Below, in pieces: positions 43,336 through 52,052 of a DNA stretch of 64,000 nucleotides. This DNA is from Ruegeria sp. HKCCA6707 (lineage in GTDB: Bacteria > Pseudomonadota > Alphaproteobacteria > Rhodobacterales > Rhodobacteraceae), in NCBI RefSeq assembly GCF_013033515.1, contig NZ_WQEG01000008.1, positions 62,001-126,000 on the forward strand, read 5' to 3'. The notes beneath the pieces were generated by a model. It did no database searches. It was given only the letters and a program-made list of their open reading frames with translations, and was not told where the DNA came from. A program made the position numbers and the translations under genes. The first letter of the stretch is position 1. Every line of letters begins with the position of its first letter.

Positions 43336-44862
43336 TCAAGCCGCCCCCAGACTGTCGACAATAGGTGTTACAATTGCATCAAGTGGTTGATAATAAACAT
43401 GAACCGCATAGAGCAGCGCGGGCACTCCAACCACGATCGCGATCAGCCAGGCGGCGACGCGCAACCGTGCACGTAAACGGTCAGCAGCTGTTTCAATGTA
43501 GGGAATCGTCGCCAGTGGCGTTACATTCAGCCGGGAAACCAAGTCTTGCGGGCGATGCACCGATTGGTCCAGCAGCATCAGCAAGATAATCAAAGCAGCG
43601 CCCGTCATGATGCCGAAGAAACTGCCGCCCACTGCAATGAGCAACCGATTGGGCTTGCTGGGCGCATCAGGGATCGACGGTGGCTCCAAAACGACGACGC
43701 GTTGCCCTTGATTGCCTTCGACAATCTCTTTGCTGGCAGCGGCGTCCGCCAGTTTTGCGCGAACATCAGTGTACTGTCGCTGGATATTGTCGCGCTCCAG
43801 CGTAAGTTCTTCCAGTTGAATTGCGTTGATTGGTGTCTGGTCGATCGTGGCTTCGATCCTTTCCAGCTGCAGCAACGCGTCTGTTTTTTGTGCTTCGATA
43901 TCCGCAATGCGCGAATCGATATCGGCCAGTTGGCTATCCAGCAGCGGGTTGCCGGTTGTTCCCGGCTGTGCTTGCGGAGCGGGTTGCAGGCTTACCACTT
44001 GTTCCAACTGCCTTACCTTCGCGATCAACACTTTGACCTGAGGGTGTTCTGACGACTTAACCGCCAGTTCATCATTCAGCTGCGCTTGAAGAACTCTCAA
44101 CTGTTGTTGTTCTGGCGTCAGGTTCTGTGTCACGGCAGCACCGCTAACTTGTCCCGTCGACTCGAATATCTGGATCAGACGCACACGCTGATCTTGCAGG
44201 ACCGAGCGATCACGCTCGTACTGTGCGATCCGGTCCAAAAGAGTGCTTTGCTGACCCAGCCGAGTGTCCAGCGTTTCGGGCAAAGCGTTAATGTTCTCGC
44301 TTTTGAATGCCAGGATGCGGGCGTTCTGGTCGGCCAGCTTTTCGCGCAACTCGGTCTCAAGACGTTCGAAGAAACCAAGTTTTTGTGCTGCGTTTTCAAC
44401 GCCTTCATCAATACTGATCTGATTGATGATTTTCAGGTATTCTTCAAGAACCCACGCCGCATGCTCGGCTTGTTGTGCCTCAAAGCTGATATCCATGAAT
44501 GTGGCTTCACCGCGCCGTGCACGCGCCCAAATATAGGTCTTGCTGCGCATCCAACTTTCAATTTCATCTGGGCTTTTATTTGCTTGATCCGGCACCGGCT
44601 GTACTAAGTCGGCGATTGCCAGAAGGTTGGCCCGGGTCATCAACTTGCCCTGCGCTATCTGCAGCTGCGCTAGCTCCGGGGCAAGTTGTCCTGACGGGTC
44701 ATCGATCTTTGGACGTTCAACTGCCAGCTTGGCCGCCGACACGTAAGAAGGGGGCAACGTTTGAGCAACAGTGATCGCGACCGCCGAAATCGCAACGGCG
44801 ATAATCAGCAGCAGAGGAAACCGCCGCATGAACAATGAGAAATAGTAACGTACGTCCAACAC
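43336..44862 (-). CDS. Wzz-domain polysaccharide chain-length determinant (PCP family)
   Basis: A 508-residue inner-membrane protein. An N-terminal helix (about 15-33) follows a short cytoplasmic start; a long periplasmic part (about 35-420) includes coiled-coil-rich segments; a helix at about 425-447 comes after a Pro-rich motif (PPSIPDAPSKPNR); another hydrophobic segment lies at about 475-492. The overall plan fits polysaccharide co-polymerases of the ExoP/Wzc type without the fused kinase. It lies between the AAA ATPase and the BY-kinase on the same strand and sets EPS chain length with them. Confidence 0.85.
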   Translation of the reverse strand: MLDVRYYFSLFMRRFPLLLIIAVAISAVAITVAQTLPPSYVSAAKLAVERPKIDDPSGQLAPELAQLQIAQGKLMTRANLLAIADLVQPVPDQANKSPDEIESWMRSKTYIWARARRGEATFMDISFEAQQAEHAAWVLEEYLKIINQISIDEGVENAAQKLGFFERLETELREKLADQNARILAFKSENINALPETLDTRLGQQSTLLDRIAQYERDRSVLQDQRVRLIQIFESTGQVSGAAVTQNLTPEQQQLRVLQAQLNDELAVKSSEHPQVKVLIAKVRQLEQVVSLQPAPQAQPGTTGNPLLDSQLADIDSRIADIEAQKTDALLQLERIEATIDQTPINAIQLEELTLERDNIQRQYTDVRAKLADAAASKEIVEGNQGQRVVVLEPPSIPDAPSKPNRLLIAVGGSFFGIMTGAALIILLMLLDQSVHRPQDLVSRLNVTPLATIPYIETAADRLRARLRVAAWLIAIVVGVPALLYAVHVYYQPLDAIVTPIVDSLGAA

Positions 44863-44911
44863 TAGCCTAAGAACCTTTTACCCTAGATGCCTCTACCACC
44901 CAATTGTGGCA

Positions 44912-45871
44912 TTATCCTGTCTGACCTTCCGGAATGATGCGGTCGGATGACCGAAGGAAAAGCAACTCGCTATTGTCTTTTTCTTTTTCTGCGGTGCTCT
45001 TCTCGTCGTCTTTAATTTCGTCCTCGTCGCTCTCAAGCGCGAAGCCACCGAAGAACACGCCGTCTTTCAACACAGACTTCACCACCCTCAACGACACAAC
45101 ATTTGTCTCGTCGCTCCAGGCGTACATCAACGCAAATTCACACAGTTGGTTTACCAGTCGGGGAACACCCTGAGTGGCTTGAAAAATCGCTTTGCAGGCA
45201 CCTGAGGTGAACTCTTTGCCGGTACCACCAGCGGTTTCCATGCGGTGTGAAATATATTTGGTGACCGTTTTCTGATCCATCTTGTCAAGGTGGAAACTGG
45301 CCGCCACACGCTGTGCAAGTTGGCGCATGCTGGGTGAACGCACCATATCGCGCAGCTCTGGTTGACCAACCAAGATGAGCTGGATCAACTCGTCTTTATT
45401 ACTGTTGATGTTGGTCAACATCCGAAGTTCTTCCAGCCCTTCTGAAGACAGGTTCTGCGCCTCGTCGATGATCAGGACGACGCGTCGCCCGGCAGCATAT
45501 TCGCTGATCATGAATTCCTGAAAACGCTGAAACATCGAGACATAGCTTTCGCCTTGCACGAAAGGCACGGAAAGCGCGTTGAGAACCCATTGGAGCAATT
45601 CACCGCGCCCACCCTGAGCGTTCGAGATCAGGCCGATCGAGACCTGTCCGTCGTCCACCTTGGACAGCAGCTTTTGAACCAGTGTTGTTTTGCCAGCACC
45701 GATTTCACCTGTGACCAGAGTAATCGGAGCGCGGGACATAATGCCGAATTCGAGGACAGAGAAAGCGCGTTGGTGTTGGGTCGACCAGTACAAAAAGCTT
45801 GGGTCCGGAATAAGCGTGAAGGGGCGCTCATTCAGACCAAAAAAGCCAGTATACAACTCTCCCGAACTCAT
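44912..45871 (-). CDS. ExeA-like AAA ATPase of EPS loci
   Basis: A 319-residue P-loop ATPase with the GspA/ExeA N-terminus YTGFFGLNERPFTLIPDP, Walker A VTGEIGAGKTTL (about 53-64), Walker B VVLIIDEAQNL (about 131-141) and an arginine-finger-like GVPRLVNQLCEFAL. The last 50 residues are acidic and low complexity. Homologues sit in EPS loci linked to exosortase/PEP-CTERM systems, but no exosortase gene is visible here. It is first in the minus-strand EPS operon, so its promoter is in the 45872-46649 gap. Its job in EPS export is unclear. Confidence 0.85.
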   Translation of the reverse strand: MSSGELYTGFFGLNERPFTLIPDPSFLYWSTQHQRAFSVLEFGIMSRAPITLVTGEIGAGKTTLVQKLLSKVDDGQVSIGLISNAQGGRGELLQWVLNALSVPFVQGESYVSMFQRFQEFMISEYAAGRRVVLIIDEAQNLSSEGLEELRMLTNINSNKDELIQLILVGQPELRDMVRSPSMRQLAQRVAASFHLDKMDQKTVTKYISHRMETAGGTGKEFTSGACKAIFQATQGVPRLVNQLCEFALMYAWSDETNVVSLRVVKSVLKDGVFFGGFALESDEDEIKDDEKSTAEKEKDNSELLFLRSSDRIIPEGQTG

Positions 45872-46649
45872 CTCGTTTTACCGACTTTCTCCGAAACCAC
45901 GACGATCTTTACCAACACATAGCACGCATCCACGACAGTCAGGGATACACGAGCCGTAGCACAACATCTTACTCAACTTTCTGAATGATTCATTTGCTGG
46001 ATGCAAATTGTCCAGCGGCTGATACACGATTACCACTCAATCTCTTCTGGATGCGTCAAATATAATCCTTTCTGGAAACAATACTAGGCCACTGCCTATG
46101 CCAGCATCGCGCCCGAAGCGAGAGATTTTTCTGCGGTACAGCATAACAGTGAATCACCTGCTCGCGGCTCAAGTATCTTGTGGATCAGAATTCTAGACAA
46201 AAAGGGTATGCGGTCGGGCGCTGCCGGTAGTACTTGCGATAGCTGGATATCTTATAGGTAGAATCGCCTTTAGCCAATGACGTCGAGTGCCTGGAATACG
46301 GTAGGGCAAAGTGGGAAAGATTCTGTCAGAACTGTGCCTTGTACAACAGTTGCGCCGACATATTGTGCATCAATGATATATCTTAGCCAGTATTGCGTAA
46401 GCAACGGAAACAATTCGGCCTTGAAGATGTACAGTGATGCTGATAGTAATGTACAGGTTATCAAAGGCTTAACGCGAAAATTAAAATTTTTTGCCAGAAC
46501 GAGTAAAAATTATGGCGACAAAGCTGGTCAAAACCTGAGAAAACAGGGTGACAGCATTTGGAAAATTTTCATAAAGATGCGTTGTTCGTCGAGTAGTGAG
46601 TAATGCCAGGGCGTGTGTGTTAGCGTCCGGTTTTGGAGTGAAGTTTGTA
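45872..46649. promoter_or_regulatory. 778-bp divergent control region of the EPS locus
   Basis: The longest noncoding stretch in the window, AT-rich compared with its flanks, between the ExeA-like ATPase (minus) and the ExoY-like transferase (plus). Short open frames here have no recognisable protein features. Visible structure: an inverted repeat GCTGGA-N9-TCCAGC (45996-46016), a TTGTACAA palindrome (46339-46346), and a direct repeat ATGTACAG at 46427-46434 and 46449-46456, exactly 22 bp apart. It probably controls both operons and could contain a leader RNA or small RNA; I cannot show either. Confidence 0.6.
46427..46456. promoter_or_regulatory. Paired ATGTACAG direct repeats, candidate regulator site
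   Basis: Two identical 8-bp copies (46427-46434 and 46449-46456) start 22 bp apart, about two helical turns, so both face the same side of the DNA. Each contains the TGTACA palindrome; a third TGTACA is at 46340-46345. They lie about 200 bp upstream of the sugar transferase ATG. Confidence 0.4.
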
Positions 46650-47348
46650 ATGGTAACACAGATGCATAATTTCGATGCCGTGGAAAAAGTTTCCCCGGAC
46701 GGATCTGTAAGAAGTGCGCGTGCGCTCGGGCGACCGGCCACACGGCTTTATCGTGACTACTTGAAGCGCGCTTTGGATATTTCTTTCATCCTATTGGTTT
46801 CGCCGATCGCTCTGCCTCTTGTCGCCATTCTTGCGTTGGTTGCATCCCGCGATGGAGCCTCACCTTTCTATACCCAAGCCAGGGTCGGTCGTAATGGTGT
46901 CGTTTTCACCATGTATAAAATCCGCACTATGGTGAGCGACGCAGATGCCCGTCTTGAAAAACATCTGACCGAAAATCCGGGTGCACGGATCGAATGGGAC
47001 AGCACGCAAAAGCTTAAAAAAGACCCGCGCATCACTGCAATCGGTACGTTCATGCGCCGTTCTTCTTTGGACGAGTTACCGCAGCTGCTTAACGTTCTTC
47101 GTGGCGACATGTCGTTGATTGGTCCGCGACCGATGATGGTGAGCCAAAAGGCCTTGTACCCAGGGCGTACCTATTATGAGTTGCGCCCAGGAATTACAGG
47201 CTTGTGGCAAGTTTCGGATCGCAACGAATCGACTTTTGCGGATCGCGCGCGATTCGACACTACATATGGGAAAACCCTCTCTTTCAAAAATGACCTGATG
47301 ATCTTGTTCAAAACTGTCGGCGCCGTGTTGCGCTGCACAGGCCACTGA
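46650..47348 (+). CDS. Initiating sugar transferase (polyprenyl glycosylphosphotransferase, ExoY-like)
   Basis: A 232-residue membrane-bound enzyme that moves a sugar-1-phosphate from a UDP-sugar to undecaprenyl phosphate, the first step of EPS repeat synthesis. One hydrophobic segment (about 43-66, FILLVSPIALPLVAIL) is preceded by the family motif YLKRALDIS. The catalytic part has FTMYKIRTM, RRSSLDELPQLLNVLRGDMS and GPRPM, then LRPGITGLWQVSDR. I start it at ATG 46650 because GGAGTG is 9 bp upstream; a GTG at 46596 adds 18 residues. It is the short (ExoY) form, without the extra N-terminal domain of WbaP types. Confidence 0.92.
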   Translation: MVTQMHNFDAVEKVSPDGSVRSARALGRPATRLYRDYLKRALDISFILLVSPIALPLVAILALVASRDGASPFYTQARVGRNGVVFTMYKIRTMVSDADARLEKHLTENPGARIEWDSTQKLKKDPRITAIGTFMRRSSLDELPQLLNVLRGDMSLIGPRPMMVSQKALYPGRTYYELRPGITGLWQVSDRNESTFADRARFDTTYGKTLSFKNDLMILFKTVGAVLRCTGH

Positions 47349-47548
47349 ACAGGGAGTTTCATAGCGCCATTGCGCAAGTATTTGGTTTCGCTGTGAAAAA
47401 AGAGAGAGCTTTTGGAATGCTGAGTTGGTAAAATTTAGAAGAGGCTGAAGCAAATTTGTCTCAGGTTTTTCTCCGGCTCGAAAATAATCTTCGTACGGCC
47501 CGACTAAGGGTTAAATTTGACAACAACTTCACAACCGGGGGAGACCAG

Positions 47549-48130
47549 ATGTATAAACTCCTTTGCAGCCTTTTCGCCATTGCTTTGATGGCCACGGGTC
47601 TGACTGCAACCAAGGCATCGGCACAAGCTGGATATCGCATTCAACCAGGCGATATCTTGCAAATTGAAGTGCTGGAAGATGCCAGCCTTAACCGCCAAGC
47701 ACTTGTGCTGCCAGACGGATCTATCAACTTTCCGATCGTTGGCTCTGTTCAGGCAGCGGGTTCATCCGTTGGCCAGCTTCGTGGCACTTTGACAAGTCGT
47801 TTGGCGCCGAACTTTGCCACGACACCTACCGTCTTTGTTTCAGTTGGTGCACTTGCCGCGCCAACCGTGGCTGCAACTGCTGCAACCGGCAACGATGTAT
47901 TCATTACCGGAGAGATCACGATCCCAGGCCGTGTCCCGATCATAAACAACGCCACAATTCTGCAAGTTATCGCGGAAGCTGGTGGTTTGACCCGTTTCGC
48001 AGCCGGAAAACGCATCCAACTGCGTCGGGGAAGCAACGTTTACAGCTACAATTACTATGACAACACCGGCAATGTTGCGCTTCAGGCTGGTGACGTTATT
48101 GTGATCCCACAGAGGAAGCTATTTGAATAA
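47549..48130 (+). CDS. Wza/ExoF-like polysaccharide export protein
   Basis: A 193-residue secreted protein. A signal peptide covers about residues 1-26 (MYKLLCSLFAIALMATGLTA, cleavage near ASAQ). It then has the polysaccharide export domain YRIQPGDILQIEVLEDASLN, VLPDGSINFPIVGS, and one SLBB-type segment with ITIPGRVPIINNATILQVI. It has no lipobox Cys and is short compared with E. coli Wza, as with many export proteins that work with a separate outer-membrane barrel. ATG 47549 has GGGGGAG just upstream and gives a good signal peptide; a longer frame from 47456 does not. It forms the periplasmic channel of EPS export with the next gene. Confidence 0.9.
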   Translation: MYKLLCSLFAIALMATGLTATKASAQAGYRIQPGDILQIEVLEDASLNRQALVLPDGSINFPIVGSVQAAGSSVGQLRGTLTSRLAPNFATTPTVFVSVGALAAPTVAATAATGNDVFITGEITIPGRVPIINNATILQVIAEAGGLTRFAAGKRIQLRRGSNVYSYNYYDNTGNVALQAGDVIVIPQRKLFE

Positions 48131-48156
48131 CCATCGCCCAGGAGCAGGGGGCCCAG

Positions 48157-49560
48157 GTGAAAAACAACAAAAGTTTGACGTTGGCACTCGCGGCAACGAC
48201 CGCCATATGTTCAGCCAACACAGCTGCAGGCCAAGCAGTACCAAGCGCTCAGTCAGCCCCGGGGGGGCTGACTTACACGTATGGGATCAGTTCTTCATTG
48301 CGTATTAACGATAATTTCGGACTTGATGTCGGAAGTTCGCAGGAGACGACAACCATTCTGGACACCACATTGTCCTACGGGTTGTTGAAAGAAACCCAGA
48401 TTGACACTTTGCAATTCGATCTGAGCGGCATCGTGCGGCTGGGTGAGGTTCCGGGACAATCCCAGAATGTCGATGTCGACGATCCCAATGCGTTCTTTGC
48501 CTATACGCGCGATGGCGCCAATAGTCGTCTGGCGACAGATGCACGGATTCGTCGGGTCGATCTGAATTTCGACGACCCGCTGCGCGTTCAAGACCAGTTG
48601 AATTCGAACAGCCTGATCATTGATGACGGAACGCGGACCACATCGAGGCTGAATTTCGCTTGGGAAAATGGGATCAACGACGCGGTCGGCTATGGGTTCG
48701 ACCTGCAATACTTAGATGAAAGTTTTGAGGATACAACGGATCCCGGCCTTTTCGATAACGACGAATTGCGCTCTGAGGTATTTGGCACGTTCCGCTTCAC
48801 ATCGACCGCAACCGGGCGCCTCAGCTATTCGCGGATCGATTATGAGGCCGATGACACGCTTCAGGAAGAACGCGAAACACAAGAGTTGTTGTTTGATTTG
48901 ACCTATGCGGTCAATCCGATCACCGACGTTTCCGTACGGGTTGGCTACGCTGATATCGAAGAGACAGATATTACGCCATTCACCACTGAAGAAGATGGTC
49001 TTACTGGTGGGCTGACCGTTACACGAAGCCTGACCAATGGCTTTGCGGCAATTGGAATTGACACCGGTGTGGCGATCACTGGCCGTCGGACGAATTTCGA
49101 CGTTACACGATCGTTTTTGTTAAAGGGTGGTTCCTTTGATGCAACGCTGGGTGTCACGCGTGGGCCGTCGGGCGATATAGATCCGATTGGACAGATCGGA
49201 TACAACTATACCTTGGCGAACGGGTCGATCGGTGCCGCATTTGTGCGAGACTTCCGGAACGACGTTCAGGGTAATGACATTCGATCGACACGCGCAACGT
49301 TGAGTTACCTAACTGACATCAATCCGGTGTCCAGCCTGGATTTTCGTGTTGGATACGGACAAGTGGACGACGCCGGCAATGGTAGCGTGACCGATACCGA
49401 CAATACTACTTTCCGAGCAACTTACATCCGCGCCTTGAACGCCGATTGGAACCTGTCTGCAGGTTATGAATACCGGCACCGTTTCGAAGAAGGTGTTGGG
49501 TCAGCCAAATCCAACGAAATCTTTTTTTCATTGGACAGGTTTTTCGTCGTTCAACGCTGA
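48157..49560 (+). CDS. Outer-membrane beta-barrel protein of the EPS export system
   Basis: This 467-residue protein has a signal peptide (MKNNKSLTLALAATTAICSA, cleavage near AAGQA) and then alternating polar/hydrophobic strands rich in Asp, Thr and aromatic residues to the end, which reads FFSLDRFFVVQR, close to a barrel-closing strand. It resembles the BBP2/outer-membrane barrel proteins found next to Wza-like genes in EPS loci. It starts at GTG 48157 with AGGAG about 12 bp upstream. It probably forms the outer-membrane pore or anchors the export complex. Confidence 0.75.
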   Translation: MKNNKSLTLALAATTAICSANTAAGQAVPSAQSAPGGLTYTYGISSSLRINDNFGLDVGSSQETTTILDTTLSYGLLKETQIDTLQFDLSGIVRLGEVPGQSQNVDVDDPNAFFAYTRDGANSRLATDARIRRVDLNFDDPLRVQDQLNSNSLIIDDGTRTTSRLNFAWENGINDAVGYGFDLQYLDESFEDTTDPGLFDNDELRSEVFGTFRFTSTATGRLSYSRIDYEADDTLQEERETQELLFDLTYAVNPITDVSVRVGYADIEETDITPFTTEEDGLTGGLTVTRSLTNGFAAIGIDTGVAITGRRTNFDVTRSFLLKGGSFDATLGVTRGPSGDIDPIGQIGYNYTLANGSIGAAFVRDFRNDVQGNDIRSTRATLSYLTDINPVSSLDFRVGYGQVDDAGNGSVTDTDNTTFRATYIRALNADWNLSAGYEYRHRFEEGVGSAKSNEIFFSLDRFFVVQR

Positions 49561-49580
49561 ACGGATTGATCGTGTAGTAA

Positions 49581-49623
49581 CAGGAAACGATTTCTTTCCA
49601 AAAGAAATGGTTTCCTGTTTTTT
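49581..49623 (+). terminator. Strong Rho-independent terminator after the outer-membrane barrel gene
   Basis: Arms 49581-49597 and 49601-49617 form a 17-bp stem with a single G/G mismatch, a 3-base loop, and then six T (49618-49623). It lies 21 bp past the barrel stop codon, so it should end the ExoY-Wza-barrel transcript; the Wzx gene then needs its own promoter in 49624-49724 or read-through. The stem is also symmetrical enough to work weakly in reverse. Confidence 0.9.
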
Positions 49624-49724
49624 CTCGCGACTGTTGAGCTGATCATCTATTGTTCTGTTTGCCGGATGGCGTTGATTCATTAGTTTTCTTGTTTGTGTAA
49701 CCAAGTCTCTGGGAAGGCCGGACA

Positions 49725-51128
49725 ATGTTTCGATCTGCACTGCTGATCCTGTCCGGGAACGCGTTCGGGTCTGCGATGACCTTTCTGCGCAACCTCCTTG
49801 TTGCCCGGTTGGTCAGTGTTGAAGACTATGGCATCGCGGCGACTTTCGCCATCAGCATGGCAATCGTCGAGCTCACCTCTAGCTTTGGATTGCAACAACT
49901 GATCGTGCAGGACAAAGACGGAAACGACACAAAGCTTCAATCTGGCTTACAAGGCTTTCACGCCGTACGCGCCGTGTTTTCGGCAGCCCTGCTTTTCTTC
50001 CTGGCCCATCCGATCGCAAATTTCCTTGGAATACCGGAAGTCGCCTGGGCCTATCAGGTTCTGGCTATTGTCCCGCTCTTGAACGGATTTATCCATTTCG
50101 ATGTCTATCGCTTGCAACGGCAACAGAAATTCGGCCCGCTGATCCTCAGCACCAGCCTGCCTGCGTTTCTTTCGGTGGTTCTAACCTGGCCTCTGTTTCA
50201 GTATTTTGGCGATTACCGTGTGATGCTGTATGCGGTGATTGCGCAAGGTGTCGCGACGGTACTCTTTTCTCATCTGGTGTCGATCCGTCCTTATTCTTTG
50301 CGCCTTGATCGCCAGTTGGTGGGACGAGCCTTTCATTTCGGTTGGCCGCTTTTGATTAACAACATCTTGCTTATTCTTGTCCTGCAGGGTGAAAAGCTGG
50401 TTGTCGGTCGCGAACTGGGCATGGCTGAACTGGCGATCTTTGCTATGGGCTTCACCTTGACGCTCACGCCAACATTGATCGTGGCCAAAAGCACGCAAAG
50501 CTTTTTTCTGCCGCAGCTTTCTGCAGCCAAAGGCGATCAAGAGCGTTTTGAGCAGTTAGCCTATGCAACCATGCAGACGAGCCTGACAAACGGTCTGTTT
50601 CTGATGGCGGGCATCGTGGTGTTTGGCGCGGTTTTTGTTCATTTTGTTCTCGGCGACAAGTACGCAGCACTTGTCCCTTACCTCATCCCCTTGGCTTTGT
50701 TGCATGCCTTGCGAGTCTTCAAAACAGGAAGCGCGGTCGTTGCCCTGGCCAAAGGCCGGACGAGCAACGCTATGATCGCAAACATGTTTCGGGTCATGTC
50801 ACTACCCGTTTCATGGTATGCGGCCGTTCACGGATACGGTCTGTTTGTCATTATTCTCATAGCATCTACAGGAGAGCTTTTGGGGTTCATTGCGTCACTG
50901 CGCCTTGTTCAGACGCGCGTAAATCTTTCGCTTGGCCCAATGGGTATTCCGGTTCTGATCGCTTTTGTTTTGCTGGCTTTGGCAATGACAAAACAAATCT
51001 GGTTCTCAGGCTTAGACCTTCTTTTGACTACGGTCGTAACCGCGACCTTAATGGCGGTTGCCCTTTTTGTGATGAAGAACCTTCGACGCTATGTAAGCCA
51101 GCGTGTGTTCACGCAATATGTGGAGTGA
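49725..51128 (+). CDS. Wzx-like oligosaccharide flippase (MOP superfamily)
   Basis: This 467-residue integral membrane protein has about 12 hydrophobic helices, opening with MFRSALLILSGNAFGSAM and ARLVSVEDYGIAATFAISM, the N-terminal pattern of polysaccharide flippases. A GGAAGG site lies 9 bp before the ATG. It would move the undecaprenyl-diphosphate-linked repeat unit to the periplasm. The next gene starts 3 bp after its stop. Confidence 0.87.
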   Translation: MFRSALLILSGNAFGSAMTFLRNLLVARLVSVEDYGIAATFAISMAIVELTSSFGLQQLIVQDKDGNDTKLQSGLQGFHAVRAVFSAALLFFLAHPIANFLGIPEVAWAYQVLAIVPLLNGFIHFDVYRLQRQQKFGPLILSTSLPAFLSVVLTWPLFQYFGDYRVMLYAVIAQGVATVLFSHLVSIRPYSLRLDRQLVGRAFHFGWPLLINNILLILVLQGEKLVVGRELGMAELAIFAMGFTLTLTPTLIVAKSTQSFFLPQLSAAKGDQERFEQLAYATMQTSLTNGLFLMAGIVVFGAVFVHFVLGDKYAALVPYLIPLALLHALRVFKTGSAVVALAKGRTSNAMIANMFRVMSLPVSWYAAVHGYGLFVIILIASTGELLGFIASLRLVQTRVNLSLGPMGIPVLIAFVLLALAMTKQIWFSGLDLLLTTVVTATLMAVALFVMKNLRRYVSQRVFTQYVE

Positions 51129-51131
51129 ACT

Positions 51132-52052
51132 TTGACCAATCCCCTGCCGTTACTTCATATTGGGTATCACAAGACCGCAACGACATGGATGCAGAACCAA
51201 CTGTTCGTTCCGCGTCACGGGTTTCGCCAACTGGCCGGGCACCAGACGATTTTTGAAAAAGTCGTAACTCCACATGGGCTGACGTTTACGCCCAAGCCGA
51301 TGCAGGCCCATATTGAAGAGGCCTGGCAAACACTGAAACCTGGCGAAGTTCCGGTGATCTCGTCAGAGATTCTAAGCGGCCATCCCTTCTTCGGTGGTCG
51401 CGAAAGTGACCTTTATGCGCGCCGCCTGAAGAAAATCTTCCCAGACGCTCGTATCCTTGTGTCTATCAGAAATCAAATGCGCATCTTGCCATCAGTCTAT
51501 ATGCAATATCTGTTGCGCGGTGGCACGATGCCCTATGACCGGTTTTTTCGAGAAGAAAATGACCTTGGTTTTTTCTCGTTTTCTGCTGTGCATTTCGAAT
51601 ATGACCGGTTGATCGGACTTTACCAGTCTCTTTTCGGTGTCGAGCATGTCTATGTGTTGACGCAGGAGAGCCTAAGGCAGGATATGGACGAAGCAGCAGA
51701 ACGTCTGGCCAAGTTCTGTGATAACAAGCGGTTTGAAAGCATACACCCCGACGCTCGCGCAGCGCATACGCCAAGTTACCCCGAATATGCTGTACCGGTC
51801 CTGCGCAGAATTAATCAGGTGCAAAGCTCGGTTCTAAACCCCAATCCGTTTCTTCACTTGGGGCATACACCAAACGGTTTGTATCGTGGCGCCGGATATT
51901 TGCTAAAGCGCCCATTGGCTAAAAAGCTCTTGGGTCGAAAAAAACCAGTTACGTCTTTTGTAAAAGGTCACTTCTCTGGTCGTTATTCTGACAGCAATCA
52001 CCGTTTACGGTCTATGGTTGGTGAACAGACAGATCTCAGTAACTATGATTGA
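51132..52052 (+). CDS. Sulfotransferase family protein
   Basis: This 306-residue protein has the PAPS-binding 5'-phosphosulfate loop LLHIGYHKTATTWMQNQLF near the N-terminus and the 3'-phosphate region RILVSIRNQMRIL (about 106-118), with Arg and Ser in place. It would transfer sulfate from PAPS to a sugar hydroxyl. TTG 51132 has GGAG 6 bp upstream and follows the Wzx stop by 3 bp. Its 3' end overlaps the convergent Wzy-like gene by 10 bp. The context implies a sulfated EPS. Confidence 0.82.
   Translation: MTNPLPLLHIGYHKTATTWMQNQLFVPRHGFRQLAGHQTIFEKVVTPHGLTFTPKPMQAHIEEAWQTLKPGEVPVISSEILSGHPFFGGRESDLYARRLKKIFPDARILVSIRNQMRILPSVYMQYLLRGGTMPYDRFFREENDLGFFSFSAVHFEYDRLIGLYQSLFGVEHVYVLTQESLRQDMDEAAERLAKFCDNKRFESIHPDARAAHTPSYPEYAVPVLRRINQVQSSVLNPNPFLHLGHTPNGLYRGAGYLLKRPLAKKLLGRKKPVTSFVKGHFSGRYSDSNHRLRSMVGEQTDLSNYD

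Noticed and set aside
46277..46603. 108-codon open frame in the EPS control region
   Set aside because: The translation has no recognisable domain, unusual composition and no clear ribosome site; it overlaps the probable promoter and repeats.
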